Notes: generated by a model from the sequence alone, not told the origin. Shown: positions 25,071 through 37,248, counted from the stretch's first letter. The stretch: 64,000 nucleotides of DNA from Atrichornis clamosus (GCA_013400975.1 WBMZ01006375.1:217607-281606), one strand, 5' to 3'. Numbers and translations are program-made.

Positions 25071-26520
25071 CTAGAGTTATTTTTTTATTGAATAGAAAAA
25101 ATAGACAATAAAACTCAATTTTGAAATCAGTTGGAAACAAATAGTTTAATATAAACACCTAAATGAAAAAATTACAAAATCTGAGTTGTTAACAACTATA
25201 AATGACAGAGTTTGTGCATGAAGATGACCCAGAATTTGCCTATCACTTTGTATCAGTATATGTAATTTATCCAAATTAAGTTACATAGGGTTTCTGCAAA
25301 GAAATAAAAAAACCCATTCTTGCCAACACTTTGTGTAGTGTGTATACATTGCCTGCACTGATGTTTAGAAATAGGGATGAAATTGTCTTATTCCAAATTT
25401 TTGGTATGTGGCATATAAGGGTGTTGACTGACTGTAACCTGCCACTTATTTCTAATGACCTTTTGATTTAATTAGGGAGAAAGAAATGGAGTGGAGAAAA
25501 TGAGTGGAGAAGTGGAAAGAAATTAGTGGAGAAAAATTTTTTTTTAATATAATGCCAGAAAGTTTGCTACATGATGCATTTCAAACATCAGATTAACTCT
25601 TTTCAGACTTCAACCTTCAGCTCTTTTAATTGTGCAGGTTTTGAAATTGGTGGTGGTCTGTCTCCACCACTCAGCTGTTTCCTGGGTTTATTGTTTGAGT
25701 TTTTGGGTACATTTTATCCCTTTCTTGGCATCATCTGTGACAAAAGTGTCCTGTCAGCTGAAACTGAACTCCTGTGCTGATGGCAGGTGCTAGGGTAATT
25801 TCTGAATTTAACAGTGGCTCAGTATTTGTACACATGCAATAAAGTAGTGCAGAAGAAATGCAGGTCTTTCATAATGTAACTGTCTAAATAAAACCTGAGA
25901 TATTTTTATCCTTCTTGATGCAACTAACTTTATCCCAGTATTCTGTTTCATTGGTGCTTCTCCACATTTTCTCTTTATCACAGTTTAAACATTGCAAAAC
26001 CTGACACTTTTAAACAGGGAGTGTAATAGTCTTCCAAGCAGCACTGAGGGAGTAAATGTTATCCACTCCAAAATGCCCTTCTTTCCTCAGTTCAAGTTTA
26101 AGATTAAACAGGCTTTTTAAGAAAAAATTGATGTCTTCTGTCTGTTTGTGGAATTATTCTCTTGGGCTCACATGGCTATTTGTCAGGTTAACCATCACCT
26201 TAGATAAGCCGTAGTCTGTCAGATGGCAAAGGACAAGTCCTGTCTCATCTTCCATACAAAGTGGGACTTTTGATCTTTCAGTTCTATTTTGACTTGAGAA
26301 AGACATGATTGACATTCAGATTCTTTTCTGATCATTTGATTTGCACTAATATTTGTGAAACAACCCCCTTCCTGCCATGTTTCACGCTTTGAACAGAAAA
26401 ATACCCCAAGTGAATTGTAACTTTGCACTACTGCAGCCTTTTTGCAAATTTAGAGAGGCATCATTGTATCAGTGATGATAATAATCTGAAATTCTGGGAA
26501 GCAGAAGGCTGCAAAGGACC

Positions 26521-26554
26521 TGGCATTTAGTACTGACTGGCATTTAGTACTGAT
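26521..26554. repeat. Tandem duplication, 17 bp x 2
   Basis: TGGCATTTAGTACTGAC is followed immediately by TGGCATTTAGTACTGAT: two 17-bp units differing at the last base. It looks like a recent slippage or replication duplication. No function is evident. Confidence 0.93.
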
Positions 26555-28314
26555 TCAGGCTCAGTCCTGAAGTGTGTAATATTTGGTTTCTGGCATCTTA
26601 AATCTAGATCTTGCCGCACTTCATGCAATTAGTATCGTGGCCTCTACCAGACCACTTGTGACTCAGAGCTATCACACAAATCAATCACCTTATTTTTATT
26701 CAGGTCCCTTTTTTATCTTGGGCACTGGCTTTCTTAAATCAATTTGAAGTTGAGTGCCTGTCAAAATAAGGGGTGGTTTCCTGCAGATGCACCCGGAAGG
26801 CAAATACTGTAATAAATCCAGGGTGCAGTGGAACCTTCTTTCTCTGACTGAATTGTGAAGAGCCACAGTCAGAAGATTTGAAGGAGTTTGATTGCATAGC
26901 TGGAGTTCATATCTGCATCAAGGTACAATTACATTACCTGGCCTTTGAAAGACAGTAAAAAATGCGTAGATTTTAAAAGTCTTCCTTTCAGGCAGTTTTC
27001 TGTCCAGAGCTCCCACCATCCTTTGGAATGTTGTTTCACAGCAGAAAAGAACCAGGAGCCTGGGCTCCAAGTGGCACACATTTGTCAGAGCAGAGGTAGG
27101 GACTGGCATGGTTGCTCTTACCTGGACTGCATTAACCAGGTGCTACTTCAGACCAGGGCCTGCTCAGTGGCTGTAACCTTCCACTGACAGTGCAGGTCAG
27201 TGTCACCACAGTGTGGATGTTGGCCCTTTCTGAGCTGAGTTCAGAAGTGACAGCTGCTTCATGCACTCCGATTAAATTATCACCATTTGGAGAGAAAGGG
27301 CATGTTTCTTTTTGTGATTTACCAAGATAGTTAAACTAGAGTAATTTTTCTTAAACAATTGCGTCAGTAGGTATTTCTGTATTAATTTCTTAATTTTGGG
27401 TGAAATGTTCCCTACTTAAACTGAAATTATCCTTTCAGTTAATTTCTGGCAGATAAGAAATGTTTCCAAAGCTAGGTGCTGATTTTAATGACGTGAGCTT
27501 CTGCTGGAAAATTAAGTGGGAACTGTGCGCTTTTAATTTTTAGCACTAAAAACCGTTTGCATGAAGAACTGGCAGCTTTGTTGGCAAAGGGTAGAAGTAA
27601 ACCCATCCCTTCTTCTCTCTGAGATGCCACACCAAGCACTTATCCCGGCCCCTTTCCTCACTCCCACATCAAGCTCTGGGACTGTTCCTACACTCATCTT
27701 GTTGGAGGTGTAACGGAACTCAAGCCCTGGATCTCTTTTTCTCTGATTTTAGTTTCCATATTATATTTATTGCCACTCTTAAAGATTTCTCAATGTTTCC
27801 TAGTTATTTTGCTTTTTTGTATTAAAGGGAAAACCAGTGTGATTTTTTTTTCTGATTTATAATTATTTATCTGCTGTACATTGTACTGTTGACTTCACCT
27901 CATGTGTTTTATGTGCAGACTAAAGCAAGTAAACGATACTTTTCCCTCACAGAATAGGAGCCTTCAGAAAACTGATGGTTAACAGGATCTGCTGTTAGCA
28001 CCAAGGCCTAAAGAGAACAGGTGAAAACTAAACCCTGTCCCCTGAGGCCAATAAAATAGCTGTTTGGTCCCCTGTGTGTAACCTCCTAATAACTTTACTG
28101 GGCAGCCTTAAGATCCCTTGGGGGCTTCTCTGCAAGAGCATTCCCTCCCTTTGTTCAGATTGCTTATTAAAAATGATTTTATAATGAAGTTGCCTCAAAT
28201 AGCTGCTACTTTCCTACTTGTCCTTGAAGCACTGTTTGCCCTGCTGAAGAATCTGAAGATAGCTATCTAGGGCTGTTCTCTTGTTCAAAACTTTTACTGA
28301 ACTAGTGCTACACT

Positions 28315-28372
28315 TTTATTTTTCTTTTTTTTCCTCTTTTAAAAATTTTTTTCCTTTTTTTTTTTTTTTTAA
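28315..28372. repeat. Polypyrimidine low-complexity block
   Basis: A T-rich block with interspersed C, ending in a 16-T run (about 28355-28370) followed by AACC. It is interrupted by one AAAAA. Low-complexity sequence only; no exon begins at its right end. Confidence 0.85.
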
Positions 28373-28460
28373 CCTTCCCCGCTGTGAGCCAAAGGAAGCC
28401 TCTTCATCAGCAGCTCAGCATCTTGTACCTTTAATTCCCCTTTGAAGCCATGCCTGTGAG

Positions 28461-28505
28461 AAGTTTGGTTTGGTTGCCACACAAAAAGTTTGGTTTGGTT
28501 GCCAC
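28461..28505. repeat. Tandem duplication, 25-bp period
   Basis: AAGTTTGGTTTGGTTGCCAC occurs at 28461-28480 and again, identical, at 28486-28505, with a short ACAAA linker. The unit also contains an internal GTTTG/GTTTG echo. The identity suggests a recent local duplication. Confidence 0.93.
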
Positions 28506-31500
28506 AGTGACTTATTTGTTGCCTGAGAGAGAATGAATGTTACCTTCTTGTCGTGTGGCCAAGTTAACGTGTACAGAGGCAAAGATGAAGGCATTGTCAA
28601 ATAATGAGGAGAGGAGGGAATATTTTTAAAGTCAGAAAGTGTTCCTGGCTGACTTTGGGAGAAAGAGTACACAGAATGGCAGTGTGTGTGAATGTGTGGC
28701 TTTCATGACGGGACTGTAGGTGAAATCTGTGGATGCTCTGGCTCTGCCTGGTAGGTCTGCAGCAGTGAAACTTTTTCTGATTTTTTGTGAGAAAGACTTG
28801 TGAGCCCTTTGCCCCTGTGGAAGCAGCCACAGGTAAAGCACCAGGAGAATGCTTTATTAATGTATGTTTGGTGTCCTCACAGAACAACTGGCCAGAGTTG
28901 AGGCAAACCTGGTGCCTCTAATCTTCTCTTAGCTGCCCAAAAGTTTGGCATGTGTCTGATCCCCAACCCTTTGGCACAGTTGGAAGGAACATTTCGTTTT
29001 CTCTAAGGCTGATGGAACAGGCAATTAAATGCACTGCCCTGGAAGTCCCATGGGGAACTCTGTCTATTAGCTGCACTTGAATATAATATCAGGTCTCTTC
29101 TCTGGTTCTGTTCTGAGTATATGGAGCAGCTTCTATCTACAAGGGGCTTTTGACTGGAACCATTAATTATGGGCTTACTTCACTGTGAGTTTTCTGGTAA
29201 ATACCCTAATGCAGGGTTTTCCGTGCCTTTATAATGAAGTAGCATGCAAACTAGAGCAAAGGAAGAACTACAAACTAGTTAAAAAGTAATTTTGGCTAAT
29301 GAAGACTGATAACTATTTGCAAAATGTTAATCATCCAGTATGTATATGTGTACGTTGGATTATAGTTCAAATAGTTTTAAATTGCAAACCAGTATATCTC
29401 AATTGTGCTCACACTTCATTTCTTCTCCTGGTCACTCCTGTGGAAGCAGACAAGATGGGCAGAGAATCTCTTTAATGTTTAAAAAATTATTTGGAAGCCC
29501 TTGTTTTAGGGCATGGTGAAGTGTTAGGAGAGCATTGAGGGGTTTCTGACATTAGAGAACTAAATTCTGTTAGTGTGGTTGATGGACAATAAGACTGTGG
29601 ATGTGATTCAAAAACAAATTCAAACTGTTTGTGGATGCAGGCAGTAAATACATTGGGAATGTCTGTAGTGTTCTTATACCTAAGTCTTGCCTTATAATTC
29701 CACAGAAGATGTTCTTGCATGTTTCGTACCCGTTTTTTTTCTATTTATTAAGTCCTAAGGCCCTTCATCTGACGTAGGAAATAGTGAAAGAAGTCATGAA
29801 CACCTCTTGTGGTGCAATGCTCCTCAGCAGTAAAAGTGTAGGACTGATCTGAATCCTATTGCAGCTACTTTAATGAATCCTGCTGGCTGAAATGTGCTTT
29901 CATCAGCCTTCTTACCACTGCCTACTTTTTTGTTGTTTTTAAAGTCTCCTGTCTTTAGAACTCTTACAGCTGTTACATGAAGTTAATGTTTCCAGCTTGA
30001 TAAGAACAGCTGTCCACAATTTTGGTTTGTTCATTGGTTACAGAAGAGAGCTGTGTTATGGGCTGAATCTAAGCTTAAAATTATGTGATATTCTCCACAG
30101 TCTAAGACTTTAATCCAACTCTGAGAGCAGCAGAAGTCTTTTCAAAGTCATTAATTATTTTTTTCAGCTTTGGAGTGTCTCGGGCACCAGAAAATTGACA
30201 GATGAGATTTCTACAAATCTACTTTTGTATTCTGGATATTTTTCAATGCAAACAATGTGAAAGCAAATAGGAAGTGTTACTGCTGATGACTTTCTTCTTT
30301 AATACGTGGGTTGCATATTTTGGCTCTGCATACTCTGAGTCTAGCCAGCTCTAACTGTGCATACAGGGAAATACTTTTGACTACATCCTTTGCAATAGCT
30401 TCCTGAGGAATAATTGTACTTACTAAACAAGGCTTGTGCGAGACTCATTTGGTTTGATTTGAGCAGTTCCTTGAAGTCTCCTCAGTCTTTATAGAAAGGT
30501 GAGTCTTTGTGAATGGATTGCTACCAAATACAGCAAAGTGTTGGGATTAAATTAGGGTTAAAATTAGGATTAAAACTTGATCTTTAAGCCTGGTGGCCCA
30601 TTTGTTCAAAGATAAAAGTCCAAGTAGATGGTTTATTCCTATGGACGTATCACTGCTACCTTTTTTAACACATGGAGAAGAATCTGTCTGTGGAGCTTTC
30701 TGTTTACATTCATTTCACTTCATGACATTGTTTATAACACAATGCTGCTTTTTTTTTTTGGTAAGGCTGAATTCTAATGATTCTAAAGCAAGCTCAGTCA
30801 TAGGGACTTCTCCAAGGTTGGAATCTGAACCAAAAAAAGCACATTTTATTATCTGAATTTTGCAACCAGGCACTGATTCCATCATTCCTAATAGACTCAT
30901 TTATTTGACAGGGCATTGCTAGACTTGTGCACTTGCCATCCTGACACAACTATTGAACCTGAAAAGGGCTCTTTAATGTATGTTGATGGCTAAGCTTATT
31001 AGGACTGTAAAAGTATTGGAAGTTTTGCAGTCTTTCTCTAAGCACATCAACCTAGAATTATTTAAATGTTGACCCCAGCTGGGAAGACAGTTTGATGCAG
31101 ACAGGGAGTAAGACAGCTCCTGTGGCAGATCAGGTGGTCACTCCAACTCGTAATGAGTGGCTTGTTCTTAATGTTATGGCCAAATGATGATGATATTTGT
31201 AAGGCTCTTAATTTAAATACAGTTTTACTGGTCAGGTTTTCCTTCCCCTAAGTCTTTTAACATGATGAAGTATAAAGGACAAAAAGTTTCAAAGGGCAGT
31301 GTGGGTCAGTCTGAATAAGTAAAATTTGCAGTTGAAGAGAAGGAAGAGAAACAGATTAACCCAAAATGACATAGGATTCTGAGGGAGTTTGGAATACAGA
31401 GTTAAAATTGACCTTTTTTTCAGAACACTTGAACAGTTTTGAGCTATATTGACAAAATGCTGTCTTTGTGCATATTGCTTAACTGGGGTGAGTAGGAGAG

Positions 31501-31692
31501 CAAGCAGGGAGAACTGTGCAGACAGCATTTCAGACGTCTTGCCAGATACGAGTTACAGTTAGGAGTACAGGTGATTTTTGAGTTTTATATGGATCAAAAC
31601 GTAGTGACAGATACTTTGGTTTGAGTTTGGGTTCTCAAATGTTGCCTGCATTTGTAATTTGCATGAGGGCTGGGAAATGTTCATCTGCTTAC

Positions 31693-31740
31693 CTGAACTA
31701 TGCTCACACACAAATTCCTTATGCAAAATTCTTCATTAAA
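31693..31740 (-). other. Minus-strand exon candidate, 48 nt
   Basis: On the minus strand the interval has a strong acceptor (ACGTTTTCTGACTCTTTCAG) and a strong donor (GTTCAG|GTAAGCAG). It is exactly 16 codons, and only the first frame is open, reading FNEEFCIRNLCVSIVQ with whole codons at both ends. The two other frames contain stops. I do not recognise the peptide. It is among the best-formed candidates in the window and lies in the orientation expected if the CpG-island promoter at the right edge drives a leftward gene. It could still be a pseudo-exon. Confidence 0.22.
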
Positions 31741-34023
31741 CTGAAAGAGTCAGAAAACGTGGTGCCTGCTGTTAGTTTGGTATAGGGGAGCAGTTAAATC
31801 TTCTGTTGTGTTTTAGTAGTTGTGTTCCAGTTGAAAACAGGAGAAAAGAATACAGTGCCTTCACAGTTAGACTAAACAGCACAATTTTTCTGCAATGCCA
31901 AAATTGCTTACTTTGAATTAACTGTATGTGCATTGGAAAAGAATAGTTAAAATATGTATGATTTGGCTTGATGTGCTGATTAGTGCACCCTGAAATGAAC
32001 GTCACAGTTTTGAAATAACTCTTTTTCTAAATATGTTTTATGCAGGGGAGGAGAGGGTGTGTCAGTAAGTAACAAAATTACATCCTCCAGTGTGAATACC
32101 TTTGAATTCAGTGTAAATATCCATCGCTACTTTGTCTCTTGCTATTTTAAGACCCTACAGTAGAACCTTGATTTGGTCTTTAACCCCACTGCAGTTACCT
32201 TGCCTTGAATTACGGTGTTGGCTGGGTCTGGATTCACAGTTCACTTGATCAAAGGAATAGATCTCACCTAAACAGAAGTTACTGTTTTAAGGGATTATAA
32301 CTGGGACTTTGGGAAGTGTCCTGTCTTAGCCTCACTGCCATTGATGATGAAATTCTTGAATTGCAATAGAACTCAGCCTTCATCAAGTTATTGTAAAAAA
32401 TATAGGCAGTAAATTAAATAGGAGGTCTTGACAAAGAGCATGATGACTTGGCTGGAGAAGCTAAGACTGTTGTGAGACCTTTTTATCTGGTTTAGGTTCC
32501 CCGGTGTGTCTGAGAGGTTCGTGTTCAAAGCTAACACAAACTATCAGTTGTGAGTTGCAGCAGTGTCGCTTGCCATACAACAGACCAGGCACACCCTCAA
32601 AGCAAAGCAGTTTCCTCTCTCTTGTTTTTTTTTCTTTTTCTTGAGGTGTTTACCACTGACTTCAAAAGCCAGTTCACAACAGTGGTGATGTTCTTGCAGT
32701 TTTCTGGAAATTCAAATTAGACTTTATTTAATCTCTGTGTAACAGGGGTAGGGAAACCTCTGGTTTCAGAAAGCCACTATATGACCAAAGGCATTTAGTG
32801 ATTTCCTTTTAGATAAAGTCATCAGTTGATAACCATCCTTCCCACCAATGTTTGTCTGAAGAACTGTTTCCTTATCTTTGTTACTGTTACCTAACTGTTA
32901 TGTAGGTGTGATGCTGGCTGTAAAGGCAAGTTCTACAGATAAGGCAAGTTTCCTGTTTAAAGCCTTCACATTTCTTTTGCTCTGACCCTTTTTTCTTATT
33001 CTCTGCCTTTGTTGGTGGCTTACTCCAGAGTTATGGTCCTTGAAGTACAAGTGGATAAAGGGGTCATCCAGAAAGACAGTTTTACATGCTGTTTGAGGAC
33101 CTAAGGGCTGGCTGAAAATAATTTTCCTGTTAAACACGGCTTTAGATATTTCAAAAAACACTTCACTGTAATAATCTCAAGTTTTCCCTGCAGTTTTCAG
33201 CAGGAAGGTAAGAAAACCCCTTGTTAACTCAGAGCAGGGTGAGTCGTCCTTCACGTGGGGTGGTGGTGGCATGACTTTAAGAGCTGGCCTAGAAACAAAG
33301 CAGTTCAGGTAGTTCAACCTTAAATTCCCACGTCCTGCCAACAGGACTTCACCACCTCACTGTCACTTGTTTTGAGAGTACATTTTAGCATGAAATCCTG
33401 TCTTTAGAAGCAGTAATGTGTATTTCTCTGGAACATTTTGTCTTTGACAAGCAAGCAATGGTGACACCAAAAATATCCTTGCTCTAACAGGGAACCTTAA
33501 AAGAGAGAGATACAGAACCTTAACTTGAGAACAAATAATTTGGGAAGTTCTTACTATTATTTGTGAAACCAATGCCTGGCAATCCCAGTTTATGAAAAAA
33601 ATTCCCTTTGCTGCATATACATTTGCTGGTTTTCGTTGATACTGATTGGGAGGCTGCATGACAGCACTGCAGGTAGGAACCTATCACTTGCTTTATAAAC
33701 TGTTTTCCTCACTCTGGATGAAATCTGCAGCTGACTTGGGGCCCAGCTGAATAAGTGGTGTTGGGTTCTCCTAAGTGCCATCTGGGAAGGTTTACATGTA
33801 GCTACTTATTTCTTGTCTCCTGATCTTGGAATCACAAAGCTGAGCATTTCCATGTGATGGATGTTTTGCTGTATGTTCTGCATAAGCAGTAAAGCCTGTC
33901 TACATATCTATTGTGGGTGTAGGTTGTCCAGTAAACCTCATTTGTTCTGTTGTGTCAGATTTGGCTGGCATATTCCAAATGACTTCCAAATGGCACTGGC
34001 ATGGAAGCCTCCACGATACTTAC
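31741..34023. other. Non-coding DNA
   Basis: No gene recognised. It contains several decoy splice sites, including a strong acceptor/donor pair separated by only 14 nt near 33194-33207 (plus). Open frames are under 100 codons and unfamiliar. Confidence 0.6.
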
Positions 34024-34067
34024 CTCCAAATCAGACTTGAGAGTGCTCGTTTTGTCAACCAGAAGGT
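34024..34067 (-). other. Minus-strand exon candidate, 44 nt
   Basis: On the minus strand the donor is near perfect (TTGGAG|GTAAGTATC). The acceptor is only moderate (CTATAACTCCTAAACAG). Two frames are open; the one that keeps phase with its possible neighbours reads LLVDKTSTLKSDLE and ends on a whole codon. That matches the phase of the 48-nt candidate at 31693-31740. The peptide is unknown. The moderate acceptor makes a pseudo-exon quite possible. Confidence 0.15.
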
Positions 34068-34155
34068 CTGTTTAGGAGTTATAGATTGAATGGGTCAGTG
34101 TTAGTTTGACATGGATCCCTCCTGCTGGTGGGATTTGGGCAATTGATGATGAGAG

Positions 34156-34270
34156 TCTTCAGTATCCACTGCAACATTCCATTTCCCTCTTCCCTTCCCT
34201 GTCTCTNGACTTCAGTATCCACTGCAAAAGTTTGCAACATTCCATTCTCCCTCTTCCCTTCCCTGTCTCT
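34156..34270. repeat. Imperfect tandem duplication spanning an ambiguous base
   Basis: A segment beginning CTTCAGTATCCACTGCAA and ending CCCTTCCCTGTCTCT occurs twice, at about 34156-34206 and 34209-34270. The second copy carries an extra ~11 bp around AAAGTTTGC. The only undetermined base in the window (N, 34207) sits exactly at the junction. This is either a genuine duplication or an assembly/consensus artefact where two alleles or gapped contigs were joined. Confidence 0.9.
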
Positions 34271-34686
34271 TTGCTAATGCCCACACAAAATCTTTCTCCT
34301 AGACACTTCTCATAAAAAATGCCTCTATTTCTAAATAAATAAATTACTGAAGTGCAAATATAATTTACCCAAAGAAAAAAAAAATTTTAGGAAGCTAATT
34401 CTGAGTGACATACCCCCCCTCAAAATTCTCTTTATTGGGTTAGTTCATTGCTGGGTAATGAATCCAGAAAAGAGCTTTTAATTGACTATTTAAGTAATTT
34501 TGGCTCAAGTTCGTGTTGTCTGCTTTTAGCTTCTCTTTTTTCCAGTTTGTGATCACCACACACAGTCAAATACACAGGCTTTTTGATGGGTTTTGTGCGT
34601 CCTGCACACTTGCTCCCAAATAGTTCTGAGGTCATATTTCCATTATGACTATTATAATCAGAGCTTTAAAAAGAAGAAAAAGGAAA

Positions 34687-34695
34687 GGGGGGGGG
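34687..34695. repeat. Poly(G) run within a purine-rich block
   Basis: Nine consecutive G inside an A/G-only stretch of about 45 bases (roughly 34666-34714). A homopurine tract, liable to replication slippage. Confidence 0.9.
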
Positions 34696-35741
34696 CAAAA
34701 AGAAAGAGGAAAGGATGTCGTTTACCAGTTGCCTAAACGTTGTGTGCCAATTCTATACCTTTGCACCTACTAGGTAAGTAGAGAAACAGAAGCTTCAGCT
34801 GAAGAAGGTGGCCAAACTGTGTGTGAAGGAATGACCACAGGGCCTGAGCCATGGCAGATTTCTTATTTGATCCATTAAACCTCTTAAACTTCTCTTTGCT
34901 TCCAGAGAGATCATAACACATCACACCTCTGTTTATATGCGTCAAGCTAAGCATGCAGAGATTATAAAATTAGAGCATAAGTTCTTAGCCTCTTTCAAAA
35001 AAGCATTCCTAGGATATTTCCTGTAGGAATCTGCATGCAGCAGCATCTCCCAACTGACATCTGACACTGTCCATGCTCTGAATGTATCATATTCATAAAA
35101 ATAACTTTTTTCTTTTTACTAGAAGCCTTCACTTCTTTAGTTGTTCCACTCTGCATTTTCCTCATGAAACTTTTCCCATCAAAGAGATGATCAAAAACAG
35201 GTGCAGTGATATTAAAAAAAGTAGGAGAGTTGTGTATCTTTTGGAATCAGTAGAAAAGCTGCCCTTGGTTTTAGAGCCAGAAGAGCCACTTTAGAGCCAC
35301 TTTGTTCATTGTCAAGTGCTGTAGCTTCTCCTTCATTCCCACAGTGACACAGCATACTAAATTTAGTTGTTTTTCACTCTGTTATACAAGTATTAACTTT
35401 GATAAGGAAAGAAACTAGGATCTTATCAGACTATTTGCCGATAAAATTGGGGTAATAGAGTTCTCCCAAACTGCCCTCTCCATGTGTTGGCTCTCCTTAC
35501 TTTGCATTATCAAGTGCAGCACTCTTGGTGCTTTTAAATGAATTTCAAAAACATATCTTTATTCCCCATATTAAAAGAAGTAAGAATAATTCTACGAGCT
35601 GTTCTGTTTAACACTTCATTGGTTATTTAATATAAATATGAACTCTAAATGTCTTGAGTTTTAGTGCATTTTTTTCAGATGATTTTTTTAAATTTTATTT
35701 TTGGTGCTTAGTGCTGAGAAAACGATTTTTCATTTCATTTC

Positions 35742-35808
35742 TAACCATGTGTTTTCATGGAAACAAACCATCTAGAACACATTGTATTTCTATGAAAACA
35801 CAAGCTTA
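35742..35808. ncRNA. Pre-miRNA-like hairpin (candidate)
   Basis: An imperfect inverted repeat. The arm TGTGTTTTCATGGAAA (35748-35763) pairs with TTTCTATGAAAACACA (35787-35802) over 16 consecutive positions with one G-U wobble, around a 23-nt loop. Beyond this, further pairs at C35746-G35804 and TAA/TTA (35742-35744 with 35806-35808) extend the stem to about 20 pairs over 22 positions. Size and shape fit a microRNA precursor, and either strand could be the transcribed one. It may equally be a palindromic remnant of a small DNA transposon or chance. I recognise no known miRNA seed. Confidence 0.15.
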
Positions 35809-36819
35809 TTAAATGTCAAACAGTTTATGTTTTCCTGGCAGTCATCTTGAAATTGGCACATTCACTATGTCAATGTTCTATGATGTAAGTTTAAAACTGT
35901 CACATTGTCAATGTTCAGACATTAAAAGGTCTGAAGTCTCACACATGGGGGAGGAGGAATTAGGCTCTTGTCAATTAGCAGGTGGTGATAATTTAGGCAC
36001 GTTTGTTTGAGGTTTGTGCTAAGTTAATAGAAACTCTCTAGTCTGAGTATCCTCAAATATTTAAACTGATAAAGAGGTGGCGTCAATGTTGAAGTCAGAG
36101 TCGTTTGTGCTTACTAAGGGCTGACTATAAATATCAGGGTTGCTGGTGGAGCTTGAAGTGTCTTTGCACATTTAACTTCATCACTCAGCTCACGCATTGC
36201 AGAAATTGCTTTAAAAAACAGGGGAGCTGGGAGACTGCACTGCATGGCTGTGCATACTCTGTGCCACTGGAGCATCCTAAGGACTGCATAGCAGGGGCTT
36301 GGGCATTGCTAATCCCTTTCGGAATTATAACTGTGGGTCATATTGTAACAGGCTGAACAATTCCTTCCAAAGCAGTGGCTTCTGGGAGAGAGAGCAGAGC
36401 CTCCCGAGTAAGTTCATGGCCACTGTGTCCGTGAGGAAGGGTGTGTGAACGAGCTGTGGTTCATCAGGAGGTGATCCTTGTTATGTGGACACTGCACTCA
36501 CATCCCAGTCTGTCCTTGCTCTGTTGGCAGGTGAGGTGGGCATCAGGCCGTTAAATAAAAGATGGATGAAGTATTTGATGCATCCAGAACAAAATGCACA
36601 GGTCGTAGTAAAGGGAATTTTATCTTCACTAAGATAAGAAATAGTTGTACAAGAAAATCCCTTTTAGCCCTCTAGCCCCTATCATTCCTACCCTTCAAAC
36701 AAGACCCAGAGCACTATCACCCTACTGATCTTGGCATTTCCAGTATATATGAATTAACAGGCAGTAAAAATAATTTTGCATTTATCATGCTGTGCTATAT
36801 TTTATAGTATAAACTGATG

Positions 36820-37070
36820 TTGATTTTATGGTTCAATTCAATACGACTCAGAAATAGCTCACATGCAAAAATCTTCAGGATTAATTTATTAGTTTAGTTG
36901 CATATATTATCCTCTCACATTATGCAAATAATTAGGAAGAAAATAGCTATTTAGCTTATTTATTATCTCTATAGGGAAAATGTACACATATTTTACATGC
37001 AAGTTTCAACTATATTTCATCTTCTTGTGATTGTGAAAAAGCCTTTAATGCATTTCTCTACCACGAATTC
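36820..37070. promoter_or_regulatory. Enhancer-like AT-rich stretch with POU octamer
   Basis: A perfect octamer ATGCAAAT at 36922-36929 overlaps by one base with a homeodomain core TAATTA at 36929-36934. The surroundings contain GGATTAATTTATTAG, TAGCTATTTAGCTTATTTATT and TTTAATGCATTT. The stretch has only one CpG or so (in ATACGACTC and CCACGAATTC at its edges), no open frame and no repeat. This profile is typical of conserved developmental enhancers bound by POU/SOX/homeodomain factors. Conservation itself cannot be judged here. Confidence 0.25.
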
Positions 37071-37215
37071 TAAATTTCACAGTGGAATTAACTAAATGGT
37101 TTGTTTTGCACTCTGATGGATGGGACTTAAATCCAGTTTTTCACATTGTGCAGGAAATGTCTTCCAATATTCTTTTGACTCTATTCAGTGGTTGTCTCTT
37201 CTGTGCAGCAAAACC

Positions 37216-37248
37216 AAAGACAATTTCTCACAGTTGGAAATTGTCTTT
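37216..37248. repeat. Perfect 12-bp inverted repeat with 9-nt loop
   Basis: AAAGACAATTTC (37216-37227), loop TCACAGTTG, then GAAATTGTCTTT (37237-37248). All 12 pairs are Watson-Crick. The stem is too short for a microRNA precursor and has no trailing T run in the terminator sense. It could form a stem-loop in RNA or mark a small palindromic element. Confidence 0.85.

Larger units (their letters stand above)
22921..31692. other. Non-coding DNA, central-left
   Basis: No gene recognised. It contains the GT microsatellite near 23.1 kb, the CpG-enriched patch at 24.2-24.45 kb, an AT-rich enhancer-like stretch at 24.9-25.1 kb, two short tandem duplications (26.5 and 28.5 kb) and a polypyrimidine block at 28.3 kb, each listed separately. 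The 120-codon minus-strand open frame at 24082-24444 coincides with the CpG patch and has no recognisable domain. The remainder is single-copy and AT-rich. Confidence 0.6.

Noticed and set aside
27118..27180. Perfect minus-strand donor (AGTCCAG|GTAAGAGC) with acceptors to its right
   Set aside because: Every frame of the interval defined by the best acceptor contains a stop, so it cannot be an internal coding exon.
33194..33207. 14-nt plus-strand microexon between a strong acceptor and GGAAG|GTAAGA
   Set aside because: Fourteen nucleotides would shift frame, and very short acceptor-donor pairs like this arise often by chance. A similar 19-nt pair at 32046-32064 was rejected for the same reason.
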